Assembly (NCBI RefSeq): GCF_900236475.1
Contig: NZ_LT963352.1
Coordinates: 5,192,001 to 5,256,000, forward strand
Reading direction: 5' to 3'
Origin: Streptomyces chartreusis NRRL 3882
Lineage (GTDB): Bacteria > Actinomycetota > Actinomycetes > Streptomycetales > Streptomycetaceae
DNA length: 64,000 bases
A program made the position numbers and the translations under genes. The first letter of the stretch is position 1, and the number at the start of each line of letters is the position of its first letter. The notes under the pieces were generated by a model. The model was given only the letters and a program-made list of their open reading frames with translations. It had not been told where the DNA came from and did not search any database. Below, piece after piece: positions 8,094-15,617 of this stretch.

Positions 8094-8675
8094 ATGACCA
8101 GCGACCACAGCCAACGGGCCTCAAGGCCCGTTGAGGCTGCACCCGGACTACTCGTGCACCCCACCACTGACCGCCGACTGGCTTCGGAACACTGGCTTTT
8201 GTCGACGCTGCCGGCCCTGCTCCGGCACCGGGCCCGGCTGGAATGGAAACAGCACCACGTGGCGATGATGCCGCTGGGCACGCTCTTCTCGGCCGTACGG
8301 ATCCCCAGCCGCTTGGTAGTCGCTCTGGCGGGAAGCAGCGAGGCCGATTGCTTGGACGCGTTCCTTGCCGAGGCCCTCGGCGGAGGGCCGGTCATCTCTG
8401 ATCCGCGCTTCTCGCGGCTCTATGCGCTGGTGCCTGCCCGGATGTCTGCGACGCTGCACCAGGTTGCCGACACGTGGCGGGCCCTGGAGGTGGAATGCCT
8501 CGGCCGCGGCAGCTACCTGGGAGTGCCGCGACTGGATGCCGTGCCCCGGGAGCACGCATTCGCCTGCTACTGGTCGGTGCCGATGGACTCAGCGGCGATG
8601 CTGTGCAGTCCACTCACGGTCGCCCGGCTGATCGCCGCCGGAAAGCACTGCTTGGCCATGGAGCCTGAGGCGTGA
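8094..8675 (+). CDS. Conserved Streptomyces protein of unknown function
   Basis: A 193-residue protein. I chose ATG 8094 because GGGAGG at 8081-8086 is well spaced; an in-frame ATG at 8058 has no such site. I recognise no named domain. The protein has an alternating polar/hydrophobic central part (HWLLSTLPALLRHRARLEWK, then LGTLFSAVRIPSRLVVALAG) and no signal peptide or membrane helix, so it is probably cytoplasmic. It is coupled to a 61-residue gene through a GTGA overlap and follows an XRE-TPR remnant. An internal piece of it (8357-8474) is duplicated at 3465-3582. Confidence 0.75.
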   Translation: MTSDHSQRASRPVEAAPGLLVHPTTDRRLASEHWLLSTLPALLRHRARLEWKQHHVAMMPLGTLFSAVRIPSRLVVALAGSSEADCLDAFLAEALGGGPVISDPRFSRLYALVPARMSATLHQVADTWRALEVECLGRGSYLGVPRLDAVPREHAFACYWSVPMDSAAMLCSPLTVARLIAAGKHCLAMEPEA

Positions 8676-8857
8676 CCGACAACGTCTACCCGTCATTCTT
8701 CGATGCCCCGTGGGTGGACGCGTTCGTGCACCTGGCAGACCACTGCATCACCTGCGCCACGTGCTCCGCCATGGACGAGGAGGGAACAAACCTCGGTCTC
8801 CTCTGCGCGGAAGGCGAACGACTGAACGAGGAGTTCCGGCAGGCTCGGCGCGCCTGA
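8672..8857 (+). CDS. Small Cys-containing protein, unknown function
   Basis: A 61-residue acidic protein starting with GTG in a 4-bp overlap with the upstream stop, so translation is coupled. It has a CxxCxxC-like cluster (HCITCATCSAMDEE near residues 27-40), which might hold metal or be redox-active, but no family is recognised. No signal peptide. It is followed by a strong hairpin terminator, so the two-gene unit appears complete. Confidence 0.65.
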   Translation: MTDNVYPSFFDAPWVDAFVHLADHCITCATCSAMDEEGTNLGLLCAEGERLNEEFRQARRA

Positions 8858-8920
8858 CCGGCCCCAACGCTCCCGTCCGCGCCTCCCGCCGAGTCCGCGT
8901 CGATGTCAGAAGAACATGTC

Positions 8921-8955
8921 AAAGGCCCCGGACCATGATCGGTCCGGGGCCTTTT
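8921..8955. terminator. Strong hairpin terminator beside the tRNA 3'-end copy
   Basis: A 14-bp perfect stem (8921-8934 and 8941-8954) with loop ATGATC, flanked by AAA on the left and TTTT on the right, can act in both directions. It ends the unit on its left. It also sits exactly where the terminator of the minus-strand tRNA-Arg would lie before element insertion, since the truncated tRNA 3' end begins 7 bp further right. Confidence 0.85.
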
Positions 8956-8961
8956 GGCTGG

Positions 8962-9002
8962 TGCCCCGGCAGGATTCGAACCTGCAACACCCGCTTTAGG
9001 AG
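8962..9002 (-). repeat. Outer att site: truncated copy of the tRNA-Arg(CCU) 3' end
   Basis: The 41 bases match the 3' half (T arm, variable region and anticodon 3' side) of the intact tRNA-Arg at 17493-17565, with one C missing and one G-to-A change. This is the usual footprint of integration of a tyrosine-recombinase element into a tRNA gene. The intact tRNA at the other side marks the opposite end of the integrated DNA. Confidence 0.9.
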
Positions 9003-9165
9003 TGGGATCGGATCCTTGCCAGGGGATGCCTGGCGCTGCCGCGCGGTGCTGTTTCCCCTGGTCAGGACCGCGCGGCGAGCCACTTGATCCGGCTCATGCC
9101 GCTCTGTATCGGGCAGTCCGCTCACGCATCGCTCACGCGCTGCCGGCTGCTGAGCAGCGCGTGGG

Positions 9166-9732
9166 TCAGACCTGGCCGAGGTCGATCTCCACTGGGAAGG
9201 GGGCCACTACCTTGAGGACGCCGGTGAACACGTCTCCGTCCCGGTAGGTCTTCGTCGCGGGGTCAAGAACGTAGGTGTACACGAGAGGAACCCCTGTCGC
9301 GGCCTGCTCGATCCGCCAGTAGAAGCCGATGCCTGCCTTGGCGTACTGGTCGACCTTCACGATCCGGTCGGTGGTCTCCGAGCCTGGTGACACCACCTCC
9401 GCGACCAGCAGTACATGCTCAGGGCGGGTGGGGGTGATGTCGATCGTGTCTGCGCGGTACACGACGACGTCCGGACGGCGATTGGTGAGCGGGACGTCCT
9501 GAAGCCGGACGTCGAAGCCAGTGTCGGCGTTCCACTCCGGGCCCGCGGCGGCATCCAGGGCGTTCGCCAGAACGCGGGCCAGCCGGTTGTGCCGCTTGGA
9601 GGCACTCGGAGTCACGACGACCATCCCGTCCACGATCTCGATGCCGGAACACTGCTCCTCGGACCAGGACTCGTACTCCTCCGCCGTGATCTGCTCATGC
9701 ATCCACGCCGGGGCCACCATCTCGGCCGTCAT
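9166..9732 (-). CDS. Uma2-family PD-(D/E)XK putative endonuclease
   Basis: A 188-residue protein from ATG 9732, with GGGAGG 6 bases upstream of the start. It matches the Uma2 (DUF820) family: HEQITAEEYESW at the start, GIEIVDGMVVV, the nuclease core RRPDVVVYRADTIDI with Asp, LVAEVVSPGSE with Glu, and KVDQYAKAGIGFYW with the downstream Lys. Uma2 proteins are plentiful in Streptomyces and cyanobacteria and carry a restriction-nuclease-like fold; their biological role is not established. It sits just inside the left att copy, alone, between att copies, and appears intact. Family certain, function uncertain. Confidence 0.88.
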   Translation of the reverse strand: MTAEMVAPAWMHEQITAEEYESWSEEQCSGIEIVDGMVVVTPSASKRHNRLARVLANALDAAAGPEWNADTGFDVRLQDVPLTNRRPDVVVYRADTIDITPTRPEHVLLVAEVVSPGSETTDRIVKVDQYAKAGIGFYWRIEQAATGVPLVYTYVLDPATKTYRDGDVFTGVLKVVAPFPVEIDLGQV

Positions 9733-9996
9733 GAAGCACCTCCCGGACACTGTGCTGCGGGTCCGATCCCGCTGAATGCAGCGTACTGTCTGCCGTCCGT
9801 CCGGCACGCTTGTCCCGCTCACGCACCCCCCGTCGGCCGCCATCCGACCAGCACGCCCACGGCAAGAGTGAGGAACCGGCACGGTGGCCTCGTCATCAGG
9901 GGACCGGAACAGGCCAGCGGCATCACTGACCCAGTGCGGCAGCCGCCGCGGTACCGCTGGCGCGGATACGGCGCGGCGGGGACCTTGCCCCGTTCG

Positions 9997-10063
9997 GTAC
10001 GCGTCTGCTGCCCGAGGCGGATCGGGTGATCGCTGAGGCCGCCGCCAGGCTTGTACCGCACTG
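9997..10063 (+). pseudogene. Tail of a second tyrosine integrase gene
   Basis: From 10002 the frame reads RLLPEADRVIAEAAARLVPH then stop. This matches the end of the integrase at 17445 (SLLPEADLAIAEAAARLVPR). Upstream homology is lost at about 9997, probably with a small indel. The following about 190 bp, up to the second att copy, also align with 17281-17495. It is the 3' end of a different, more diverged integrase of the same family. Confidence 0.8.
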
Positions 10064-10244
10064 ACGACGCCTCTCGGCGGTGACTATGTGCCCGGCTCGG
10101 AGTGCGTGCCGGATGGCGCCGATTCGTTGGGCGCCATTGGGGAGATCAACACCCCGCCTGGCTCATGCAAACCCTGGAGTAGGGGGGCCGAGGACGAATA
10201 GAGCGCCTCCCTGGGCAAGAAACCCCAGGTCGGTGACGTAACGC

Positions 10245-10289
10245 GTTGTCCCCCCAACAGGATTTGAAGCTGCGACACCCACTTTAGAG
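10245..10289 (-). repeat. Middle att copy: diverged tRNA-Arg 3' end
   Basis: The sequence around CAGGATTTGAAGCTGCGACA aligns with the tRNA-Arg 3' end (CAGGATTCGAACCTGCGACA at 17501-17520) and continues with CCCACTTTAGAG. Several substitutions would destroy tRNA pairing. It is preceded by an integrase tail exactly as the intact tRNA is, so it is the old junction of an earlier or tandem element. Confidence 0.8.
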
Positions 10290-10432
10290 AAACCCCAGAT
10301 TGCGTTGGTGGGCGCGGCGGGAGCGACTTGATCAGGCTCGATGGCAATGGGTGTTTCTACGGCGTCCATATGCTTTCTGACCTGCGTGGATGGCGTCCTG
10401 GTGAGTCCCAGACGGTTCCTCTCACGGAATCG

Positions 10433-10825
10433 TGAGCCCGGGCCCCACTGGCCCGCTGGTCAGCCCTGTCGGCCGAGCACATCGCTCAGCCTCGGCGGGG
10501 ACGGGGCGGGGACGTAGTCCTTGGTGCGACGGAGGACCGGCACTCGGCCTTCGCGGCGGGGGTTCACTTCGCGAGTTGACCACCTGCGCCGATGGCTCCG
10601 CAAGCGGGGCATCCACCACCGGATCGCCCGCAAAGGCATCGAGTCCTCGCAGCGGCTGGGCCGCCACCGCTGGGTCGTCGAGAGGACGGTGTCCTGGCTC
10701 GCCGGCTGCCGACGGCTGCACCGCCGCTACGAGCGCAAGGCCGAACACTTCCTGGCCTTCGTCGGCATCGCCGCAGCCCTGATCAGCTACCGCAGACTCG
10801 CCAACTGAAACGACGTCCTACAGTC
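10433..10825 (+). mobile_element. IS5-type transposase, C-terminal part and right end
   Basis: From 10564 the frame reads RVDHLRRWLRKRGIHHRIARKGIE then SSQRLGRHRWVVERTVSWLA to a stop at 10806-10808. This is the C-terminal part of an IS5-family DDE transposase, including the final catalytic Glu region (VVERT). Upstream, GPTGPLVSPVGRA at 10440-10480 resembles the segment near the first catalytic Asp, with internal loss between. After the stop, GAAACGACGTC (10807-10817) is the terminal repeat, which reappears at the end of the N-terminal half at 12642-12652. Inactive. Confidence 0.8.
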
Positions 10826-10871
10826 CCCAAGCGCGCCGACCGCATCCGCGTCGGCAGTGGTCCAGCCGCTG

Positions 10872-11480
10872 TCAGGACACGCTCGGCCCCGTCCGAGGCT
10901 CGAGGAGAGCGAGGGCGAACTCGAACGCCCGGTCGGCCCGTGCGCGGTCTCCCGAGACGAGAAGGTCGAGCTGAAGTCCCCGTATCTGAGCCAGGAGGAG
11001 GGTGGCCAGGGTTGACGCGTCCTCGGGCGCCCACCCGTCCTGCCGGAGCCACCCGGAGATGAAATCGACGAAGTCGTCCATCGACCGCGCGAGCTCTCCG
11101 CCGTCGCTGGACTGCCACCCCTTGGCGGCGACCATTTCGAACAGGAGCAGGAACTGCCGCTGCTCCTTCGGCTCGCACAGCCGTCGCCAAGTGACCCTCA
11201 GCAGTTGTGCCGTCGACCCGGCTTCCTGGAGTTCCCTGTCGGCGGTCACCTGAGCGAAGAGATCGGTGCGCATCTTCTCCACTACGCACTTGATCAGCTC
11301 GTCCTTCGACGAGAAGTGGCGCAGCAGCGTCGCGTGGGTCACCCCCAGCGCCTGGGCCACCGGACGCAGCGACAGGCCGGCGATGCCGTGATCGAGGACG
11401 TACTCGGTGGCCGCGGCCAGCAGCTCCGGCCGCCGGTGCTGAAACCGGAGGGTCCGCCCGTCGACGCGCTCGGAACTCAT
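10872..11480 (-). CDS. TetR-family repressor
   Basis: A 202-residue TetR protein. ATG 11480 is chosen over the upstream GTG at 11525 because GGAGGA lies about 10 bases upstream of it. Helix-turn-helix at about residues 15-60 (LLAAATEYVLDHGIAGLSLR, then LGVTHATLLRHFSSKDELIK). The ligand domain is generic. The gene is divergent from the SnoaL-like gene, and an imperfect palindrome lies in the shared promoter region. Inside the possibly inverted segment flanked by IS5 halves. Confidence 0.9.
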   Translation of the reverse strand: MSSERVDGRTLRFQHRRPELLAAATEYVLDHGIAGLSLRPVAQALGVTHATLLRHFSSKDELIKCVVEKMRTDLFAQVTADRELQEAGSTAQLLRVTWRRLCEPKEQRQFLLLFEMVAAKGWQSSDGGELARSMDDFVDFISGWLRQDGWAPEDASTLATLLLAQIRGLQLDLLVSGDRARADRAFEFALALLEPRTGPSVS

Positions 11481-11518
11481 CAGCTGTCGTCCTCCTCCGC
11501 TTGCGTGGTCGATTAAGT

Positions 11519-11549
11519 GTACCAACTGGTTGTCCTAACCGAGTGGTAC
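11519..11549. promoter_or_regulatory. Imperfect palindrome, probable TetR operator
   Basis: GTACCA (11519-11524) and TGGTAC (11544-11549) form the outer arms. CTGGTT and the opposing TAACCGAG partly extend them. It lies between the divergent TetR and SnoaL-like genes, where an operator for the former is expected. AT-rich bases on its right (TACTTTTTCATG) could hold the promoter. Confidence 0.55.
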
Positions 11550-11614
11550 TGCTACTTTTTCATGCACCGAAGCCGGAAGCCTCCGCATCGGTCGGGACCC
11601 CCTGAGGGACGACG

Positions 11615-12103
11615 ATGACTGATCCGGCACGCGCATCAATAGCCGGACCTTCCATCACGACAAGGACACTGATGACTGACACGACAAAGACACTGATGAC
11701 TGACGACGAGACGGCAGTCCGCGCCGCGAGCACGGCCTTCGCCCAGGCGATGCAGGCGATGGACCCCGAGGCGATGAAGGATCTGTGGGACGACGGCTAC
11801 GAGCACCTGGTCTACCAGCCGGAGGAGATCGAAGCCGCCCTCACGACGTGGGACGCGATCGTCGACTACTGGCGCCAGCTTCCGGGATTCGTCGACCGGA
11901 TCGAAGGGCGTGAGTACAGCAGCCACGTCGCTGTGCTCGGCGATGTCGCGCTCGTCTACTGGCGGGGCCACACCAAGGTCGAGTTCAAGGACTCCAGCGA
12001 GCCACTCGCCGGCGACTCACGGCTCTCGGCCGCTCTGCGTCGGACTGACGACGGTTGGCGATTCATCCACTGGCACGAGTCGCGCCAGCTCGTCGTCGGG
12101 TGA
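11615..12103 (+). CDS. SnoaL-like/NTF2-fold protein
   Basis: A 162-residue protein with the NTF2-fold pattern: helices VRAASTAFAQAMQAMDPEAM, then LWDDGYEHLV, and strands HVAVLGDVALVYWRG and GWRFIHWHESRQ. Such proteins serve as isomerases, hydratases or binding domains; no catalytic set can be assigned. ATG 11615 has AGGGACG upstream, but a perfect-phase 24-bp tandem duplication places further ATGs at 11672 and 11696. Homology starts only after the last (DDETAVRAAS), so the true start is uncertain. Divergent from TetR, its probable regulator. Confidence 0.75.
   Translation: MTDPARASIAGPSITTRTLMTDTTKTLMTDDETAVRAASTAFAQAMQAMDPEAMKDLWDDGYEHLVYQPEEIEAALTTWDAIVDYWRQLPGFVDRIEGREYSSHVAVLGDVALVYWRGHTKVEFKDSSEPLAGDSRLSAALRRTDDGWRFIHWHESRQLVVG
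11657..11704 (+). repeat. 24-bp tandem duplication across the start of the SnoaL-like gene
   Basis: 11657-11680 and 11681-11704 are the same 24 bases with one difference, each containing an in-frame ATGACTGAC. The duplication adds eight residues and an extra start codon without breaking the frame. Confidence 0.9.
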
Positions 12104-12113
12104 GAGCACGACC

Positions 12114-12326
12114 ATGAGTACGGGAGTTCCGCAGCTGCCACGCGGGGAAGCGGGTTTCGCTGAGCGCCTGCACCGGCTGGTGTTCAACAAGCTGCGGTTC
12201 GACCGCGCACCCGACCTCGTCGTCTCGCCACGGCCCGACGACGAGGTCAACGCCTCGGTCCTCGGTGCAGCGGCGTACGGCCGGAAGATCGCCGTCCATT
12301 CCTGCGACCACTGGGAGCACTGCTGA
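12114..12326 (+). pseudogene. FAD-linked oxidase, N-terminal fragment
   Basis: From ATG 12114 the frame encodes 70 residues: FAERLHRLVFNKLRFDRAPD then LVVSPRPDDEVNASVLGAAA and GRKIAVHSCDHW. This matches the start of FAD-binding (BBE/PCMH-type) oxidases, where the block KxAVRSGGHxW precedes the flavin-attachment site. Here SGGH appears as SCDH and the protein ends nine residues later, where the IS5 N-terminal half begins. It is a truncated remnant of about 450 expected residues. The start follows the SnoaL-like stop by 10 bp, so the two were probably co-transcribed. Confidence 0.7.
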
Positions 12327-12655
12327 CCCGGGCGACCGGCCGTCCCCTCAGCGAGTACATGCAGGAAAATCTGTGTGAGCCCCACCGGGCGAAGCGCCGG
12401 TACACCGTCGGCCAGGCCGGGCCGAACACCGGGGGCAACTGCCGCCATGTGCACCCCGAGGTGGCCACGAAGATGATCGCCGCCAGGCATTCGCGGTCTC
12501 CCGCCCGCCGTCTGCCTCCGCCCTGCAGACGCTTCATCTCCGTCGGCGGGACCACTCGGCGAAACAGCAGCCACAACTCGTCCGGTACCAACCGCTCGAC
12601 CAGATCCGTCATGCGCGGCTCAACGAGCGATCACGCCAAAGGAAACGACGTCTAA
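12327..12655 (-). mobile_element. IS5-type transposase, N-terminal part and end
   Basis: On the minus strand, from ATG 12612, MTDLVERLVPDELWLLFRRV leads to a block with CLAAIIFVATSGCTWRQLPP and YRRFARWG. This is the N-terminal DNA-binding region of an IS5-family transposase. Homology stops near 12385 and the rest is out of place. The end sequence GAAACGACGTC at 12642-12652 matches the end of the C-terminal half at 10807-10817. The two halves face opposite ways; a single inversion of about 10.4-12.3 kb would rejoin them. Confidence 0.8.
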
Positions 12656-12721
12656 GTCGTCGCGCTGCACGGCTGCCGCAACAACGCTCATCACGCAAGG
12701 AAACCCTACGAGGAGTCTGCC

Positions 12722-12895
12722 ATGGTGCAATTCCCCCCTGTTCCCCCGGGTCGCGAATTTTACGCCCCCAACCGTTTCGAAATGAGTCTTGAGGATGTCG
12801 AGGTTGAGGGCGAGATCCCGCGGGAAATCAACGGGATCTTCTTTCAGGCCGGCGCCGACGAGCTCGTCCCCGCGGCTGTCGGAGGGGCGCTGTGA
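12722..12895 (+). pseudogene. Carotenoid oxygenase, N-terminal fragment
   Basis: ATG 12722 has GAGGAG 7 bases upstream. The 57 residues contain RFEMSLEDVEVEGEIPREIN then GIFFQAGAD, the characteristic start of carotenoid/lignostilbene cleavage oxygenases (normally about 450-500 residues with four iron-binding histidines, none present here). After GAD the sequence switches to ELVPAAVGGAL and stops at 12893-12895. A deletion has removed nearly all of the enzyme while keeping the frame to a stop that overlaps the next start. Confidence 0.75.
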
Positions 12896-13725
12896 TGCCA
12901 TTCGACTATGCCGCCTACGAGGAGGCTTTCAACGCCGGGGACGACGATGCCCTGGTGGAGCGTTACTTCACCGAGGACGCCCGGTTCTCCGGGTCGAGCG
13001 TGGACCTGCGTGGCCGTGAGGAGATCCGGGCGTTCCTCCATCAGGCCCATGACGGCATCCGCGAGACGATGCGGCCGCAGGTGGTCACCCGCAGCGGCAC
13101 GCACGTCGCCGCCGAGATCGACACGGATTTCCAGGCGACCGAGGACCGGCCGGACTTCGTGTTCGGGCCGCTCGCCCGCGGCGAGCTGACCACGGTCAAG
13201 TTCTTCGTCACCTACGAGCTCGACCCCGCGGGGGAGAAGATCGCCGCGCTGCGGGCCGCGACCTGGAAGGCCGGACAGGGTGTGAGCCCCGCACCGACCC
13301 GGATCACGCCGACCGCCGCCGGACGGCGTGCCTTCCTGGACTACCTCATCTCGCTCAGCACCGCGAACACCGAACGGTTCCCCCTCTTCTACGCCGACGA
13401 CATCGAGCTGACGCTGCCCTCCGTGGGCGTGCTGCGCGGACCGGACGCCGTGGCCGCGTTCTACAGGAAGATGTTCCAGACCGTCCGAGAGAACGTCACC
13501 GCGCACGCGGTGATCATCGACAAGCACGGCATCGCGCTGGAGGCAACCACGCGCATCACGGCCGTAGTGGACGCGCCGGACTTCCCCGTCGGGCCCCTGA
13601 GGCAGGGCGAGAGTGTCGAGAACGACTACTTCATCCACTACGGCCTGCATGACGGGCGCATCAACCGCATCGACCTGGCACCCCGCGGCGAGTTGCGGGG
13701 ACCTTTCGTCGCGGAGTCGGCATGA
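12895..13725 (+). CDS. Two-domain SnoaL-like protein
   Basis: A 276-residue protein with two NTF2/SnoaL-type domains (residues about 1-130 and 138-276). Each begins with a helix and a YF/FY strand: AAYEEAFNAGDDDALVERYF and YLISLSTANTERFPLFYADD. Each contains a GPxxRGE/GPLRQGE loop before strands ending in an FF(V)TYEL or DYFIHYGL segment. Starts at ATG 12895 (GTG 12892 also possible), with GGAGGGG upstream, and overlaps the upstream fragment's TGA and the downstream ATGA. This is a tightly packed operon of catabolic genes. The domain duplication looks ancient because the halves are diverged. Reaction unknown. Confidence 0.78.
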   Translation: MPFDYAAYEEAFNAGDDDALVERYFTEDARFSGSSVDLRGREEIRAFLHQAHDGIRETMRPQVVTRSGTHVAAEIDTDFQATEDRPDFVFGPLARGELTTVKFFVTYELDPAGEKIAALRAATWKAGQGVSPAPTRITPTAAGRRAFLDYLISLSTANTERFPLFYADDIELTLPSVGVLRGPDAVAAFYRKMFQTVRENVTAHAVIIDKHGIALEATTRITAVVDAPDFPVGPLRQGESVENDYFIHYGLHDGRINRIDLAPRGELRGPFVAESA

Positions 13726-13970
13726 CCGATTACCTGTTCCGCGCACCGCTGTCGACGCCGGAGTCGCGGGCCGGCCACCCGCCGCGACCGCGGGTCGAAC
13801 GGCGCAAGGGCATGCTCATCGAGCGTGACATCGCCGTCGAGGTCTCACCGGGTCTACACGTCTACGTCGACGTGTACCGGCCGGACAACGAGGAACCCGC
13901 GGCCCCCCTGATCAGCTGATCGCCGTACGGCAAGCACAACCCGGCGCCGATCGGGGTCATGCCCGGTGAT
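13722..13970 (+). pseudogene. CocE/NonD-type hydrolase, N-terminal remnant with a nonsense codon
   Basis: ATG 13722 overlaps the SnoaL-like stop. The frame reads GMLIERDIAVEVSPGLHVYV DV then YRPDNEEPAAPLIS, the start of an S15/CocE alpha/beta hydrolase, followed by TGA at 13917-13919. In the family the next residues are W-S-P-Y-G-K-H; here TGA replaces the Trp codon and the same frame continues SPYGKHNPAPIGVMPGD before homology ends near 13970. So the gene had a point nonsense mutation and is also cut off by unrelated element DNA. The catalytic Ser region is absent. Confidence 0.75.
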
Positions 13971-14186
13971 CGGCGACACCACGCGGCGCGCTCCCACGTT
14001 GCCTGTGGAGTCGTGATCAGCGGCGTCGTGCTTGCGGCGGTTGCGGGGCCGGAGCGGCGGCTGCGTGGTGGACCGGAGTGTTGGGGCGCTGTGCTGCGCT
14101 GTCGGCCCAAGCAGGGCTCTGGGCTTGTGCTGCGCGGGCTTGTGCACTGGGTGCAGGCTGTGCGCCGAGGCGTTGGATCCGCCAGG
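13971..14186. other. Spacer between the hydrolase remnant and the relaxase gene
   Basis: A 216-bp stretch rich in GCG/GGC and TGTG motifs. The open frames are not convincing and no hairpin with a T-run was seen. It is the junction between the catabolic gene remnants and the mobilisation genes. Confidence 0.5.
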
Positions 14187-15617
14187 TCAGGACCCGTGCG
14201 GGGCGGCGGGCATCGTCCAGAGCGCGCTGGTCGGCCGCATGCTGAGGAGCTGCTCCGGGTCGTGGCCGACTGCCTCGGCTTCGGCGAGGACGGCGGTGAG
14301 AGCGCCGAAGGCGGAGTCCTCGATGACCTGCTCCGCATGGTCTGGCACCGCCCGGCGTATCTGGCGGATGTGCCGTTCCACGGTCAGCGGTCGGCGCTGT
14401 GCAAGGACGGCCAGGGGTGCGGCTGCGGCTTGGTCGTAGGCGGCCTGGAGGTGGAGCAGAGTCTGGTGGGCGGCGGCGACCTGCTGGTCGTGGTGGCGGA
14501 GCTGGTGCCAGCGGGCCGCGGCGGTGACGACGAGGATCGCAGCATCCAGGAACATCGCCAGGGCGGCGAACGCCGTCGCTGCTTCTCGGAGTTGGGAGCG
14601 CAGGGGCTGGGGTGCGAGGAGGGGGAGGGCGTCGAGGGCTTCGCCGAAGGCGGCGAGGTGGGCTTGGGAGGCTTCGTCGTCGGCTTGGTCGAGGTGATGG
14701 GGGATGCGCTCGGTCGTGGCGGTGGCCTGGTGCCATGAGTCGGGCCTGCGTCGGCCAGGCTGGTCGGCGGGCTGCGAGTCGATGTTTTCCAGGCGTTCTT
14801 GGATCTTGGGGAAGGACAGGTCCGGAGCGAGTTTGGAGCCGGAGTACCAGATCGGGCCGCCTGCGTCGTCTTCGACGGCGACCTTGTAGCCGCGTACGTC
14901 GCCGGAGGGGAAGTACACGATTTCGACGAGCACGCCGTCCAGGTGGTGGAGCAGGTCGACGAACTCCTCCATGCTGGAGGCGGCGGCCACGGCGGTGCGG
15001 ACGGTGCTGCGCAGTCGTTCAGAGGCGGTCTTGTTCTGACCAGCGCGACGGGCCTTCTCCTGCTCGGCGCGGGTCGGCCGTTTGGCGGCGGTGCGGTCTC
15101 CGCGTACGACTTGGAACAGGCCGTATTCCTTCTCGATCGAGGCGAGTTCGCGGTCGGCGGTGAGGTAGTCGTGCCAGTGGCGGGCAGTACGCAGATCCGC
15201 CCGGACCTTGGTGGCGGCGATGTGGATGTGGTCGGGGGCGTGGCGGACGGCCACCCAGCGGCAGCCGTCCGGATCACCATCGGGCGAGATGCCGGTGGCG
15301 GCGACGACGCGGCGGGCGATGTCGGCCCACTCCTCGTCGCTGAGGTGGCGGTCGGTCTCGGCGGCGCGGATTGAGCAGTGCCACACGTGCTTCTCGGGAG
15401 CGCGGCCGAGCCGCCGGGCCTGCTTGACGTGCAGGTCGAGGTCCGCCACGAGGAGCCTCCTGGTGGCGTCAGCGTCCTCGGAGCGGCCGGGGTCGGGGGC
15501 GAAGCCGTCCCATGAGGCGACCAGGTGCGGGTCGGTGTGGTCCTTGGCCCTCTTCGTGTCGAACAGGTACCGGATCAAGCCCGCAGTCTCCTTGCCACTG
15601 CTGATCTTCGCGATCAC
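14187..15617 (-). CDS. Relaxase/mobilisation nuclease (MobA/VirD2-like)
   Basis: A 476-residue protein starting at GTG 15617, overlapping the MobC-like stop (GTGA) with AAGGTGG upstream. The start MIAKISSGKETAGLIRYLFD is typical of Streptomyces relaxases. The three-histidine metal motif appears as VAVRHAPDHIHIAATKV (about residue 135), and the HVWHCSIRAAETDRHLSDEE block precedes it. The nicking tyrosine is probably Tyr17 in LIRYLF. C-terminal residues 320-470 are helical and low in conservation. Relaxases nick oriT and lead the strand into the recipient. It appears full length, the only intact transfer gene of the element. Confidence 0.88.
   Translation of the reverse strand: MIAKISSGKETAGLIRYLFDTKRAKDHTDPHLVASWDGFAPDPGRSEDADATRRLLVADLDLHVKQARRLGRAPEKHVWHCSIRAAETDRHLSDEEWADIARRVVAATGISPDGDPDGCRWVAVRHAPDHIHIAATKVRADLRTARHWHDYLTADRELASIEKEYGLFQVVRGDRTAAKRPTRAEQEKARRAGQNKTASERLRSTVRTAVAAASSMEEFVDLLHHLDGVLVEIVYFPSGDVRGYKVAVEDDAGGPIWYSGSKLAPDLSFPKIQERLENIDSQPADQPGRRRPDSWHQATATTERIPHHLDQADDEASQAHLAAFGEALDALPLLAPQPLRSQLREAATAFAALAMFLDAAILVVTAAARWHQLRHHDQQVAAAHQTLLHLQAAYDQAAAAPLAVLAQRRPLTVERHIRQIRRAVPDHAEQVIEDSAFGALTAVLAEAEAVGHDPEQLLSMRPTSALWTMPAAPHGS

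Noticed and set aside
8921..8955. Riboswitch before the small genes.
   Set aside because: The dyad is a simple perfect stem with A and T flanks at the end of a unit; no aptamer-like junctions.
9003..9165. A gene in the gap between the left att copy and the Uma2 gene.
   Set aside because: Frames are short and lack a ribosome site. Part of it (CACTTGATCCGGCTCATG) resembles DNA right of the middle att copy, so it is element end sequence.
13917..13919. Selenocysteine or readthrough at TGA in the hydrolase remnant.
   Set aside because: No selenocysteine insertion hairpin is seen, the aligned residue is Trp, and the gene is truncated anyway.
11615..13970. A polyketide biosynthetic cluster suggested by the SnoaL-like genes.
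   Set aside because: No ketosynthase, acyl carrier protein or other biosynthetic core gene is present, and SnoaL-like folds are common in catabolism.
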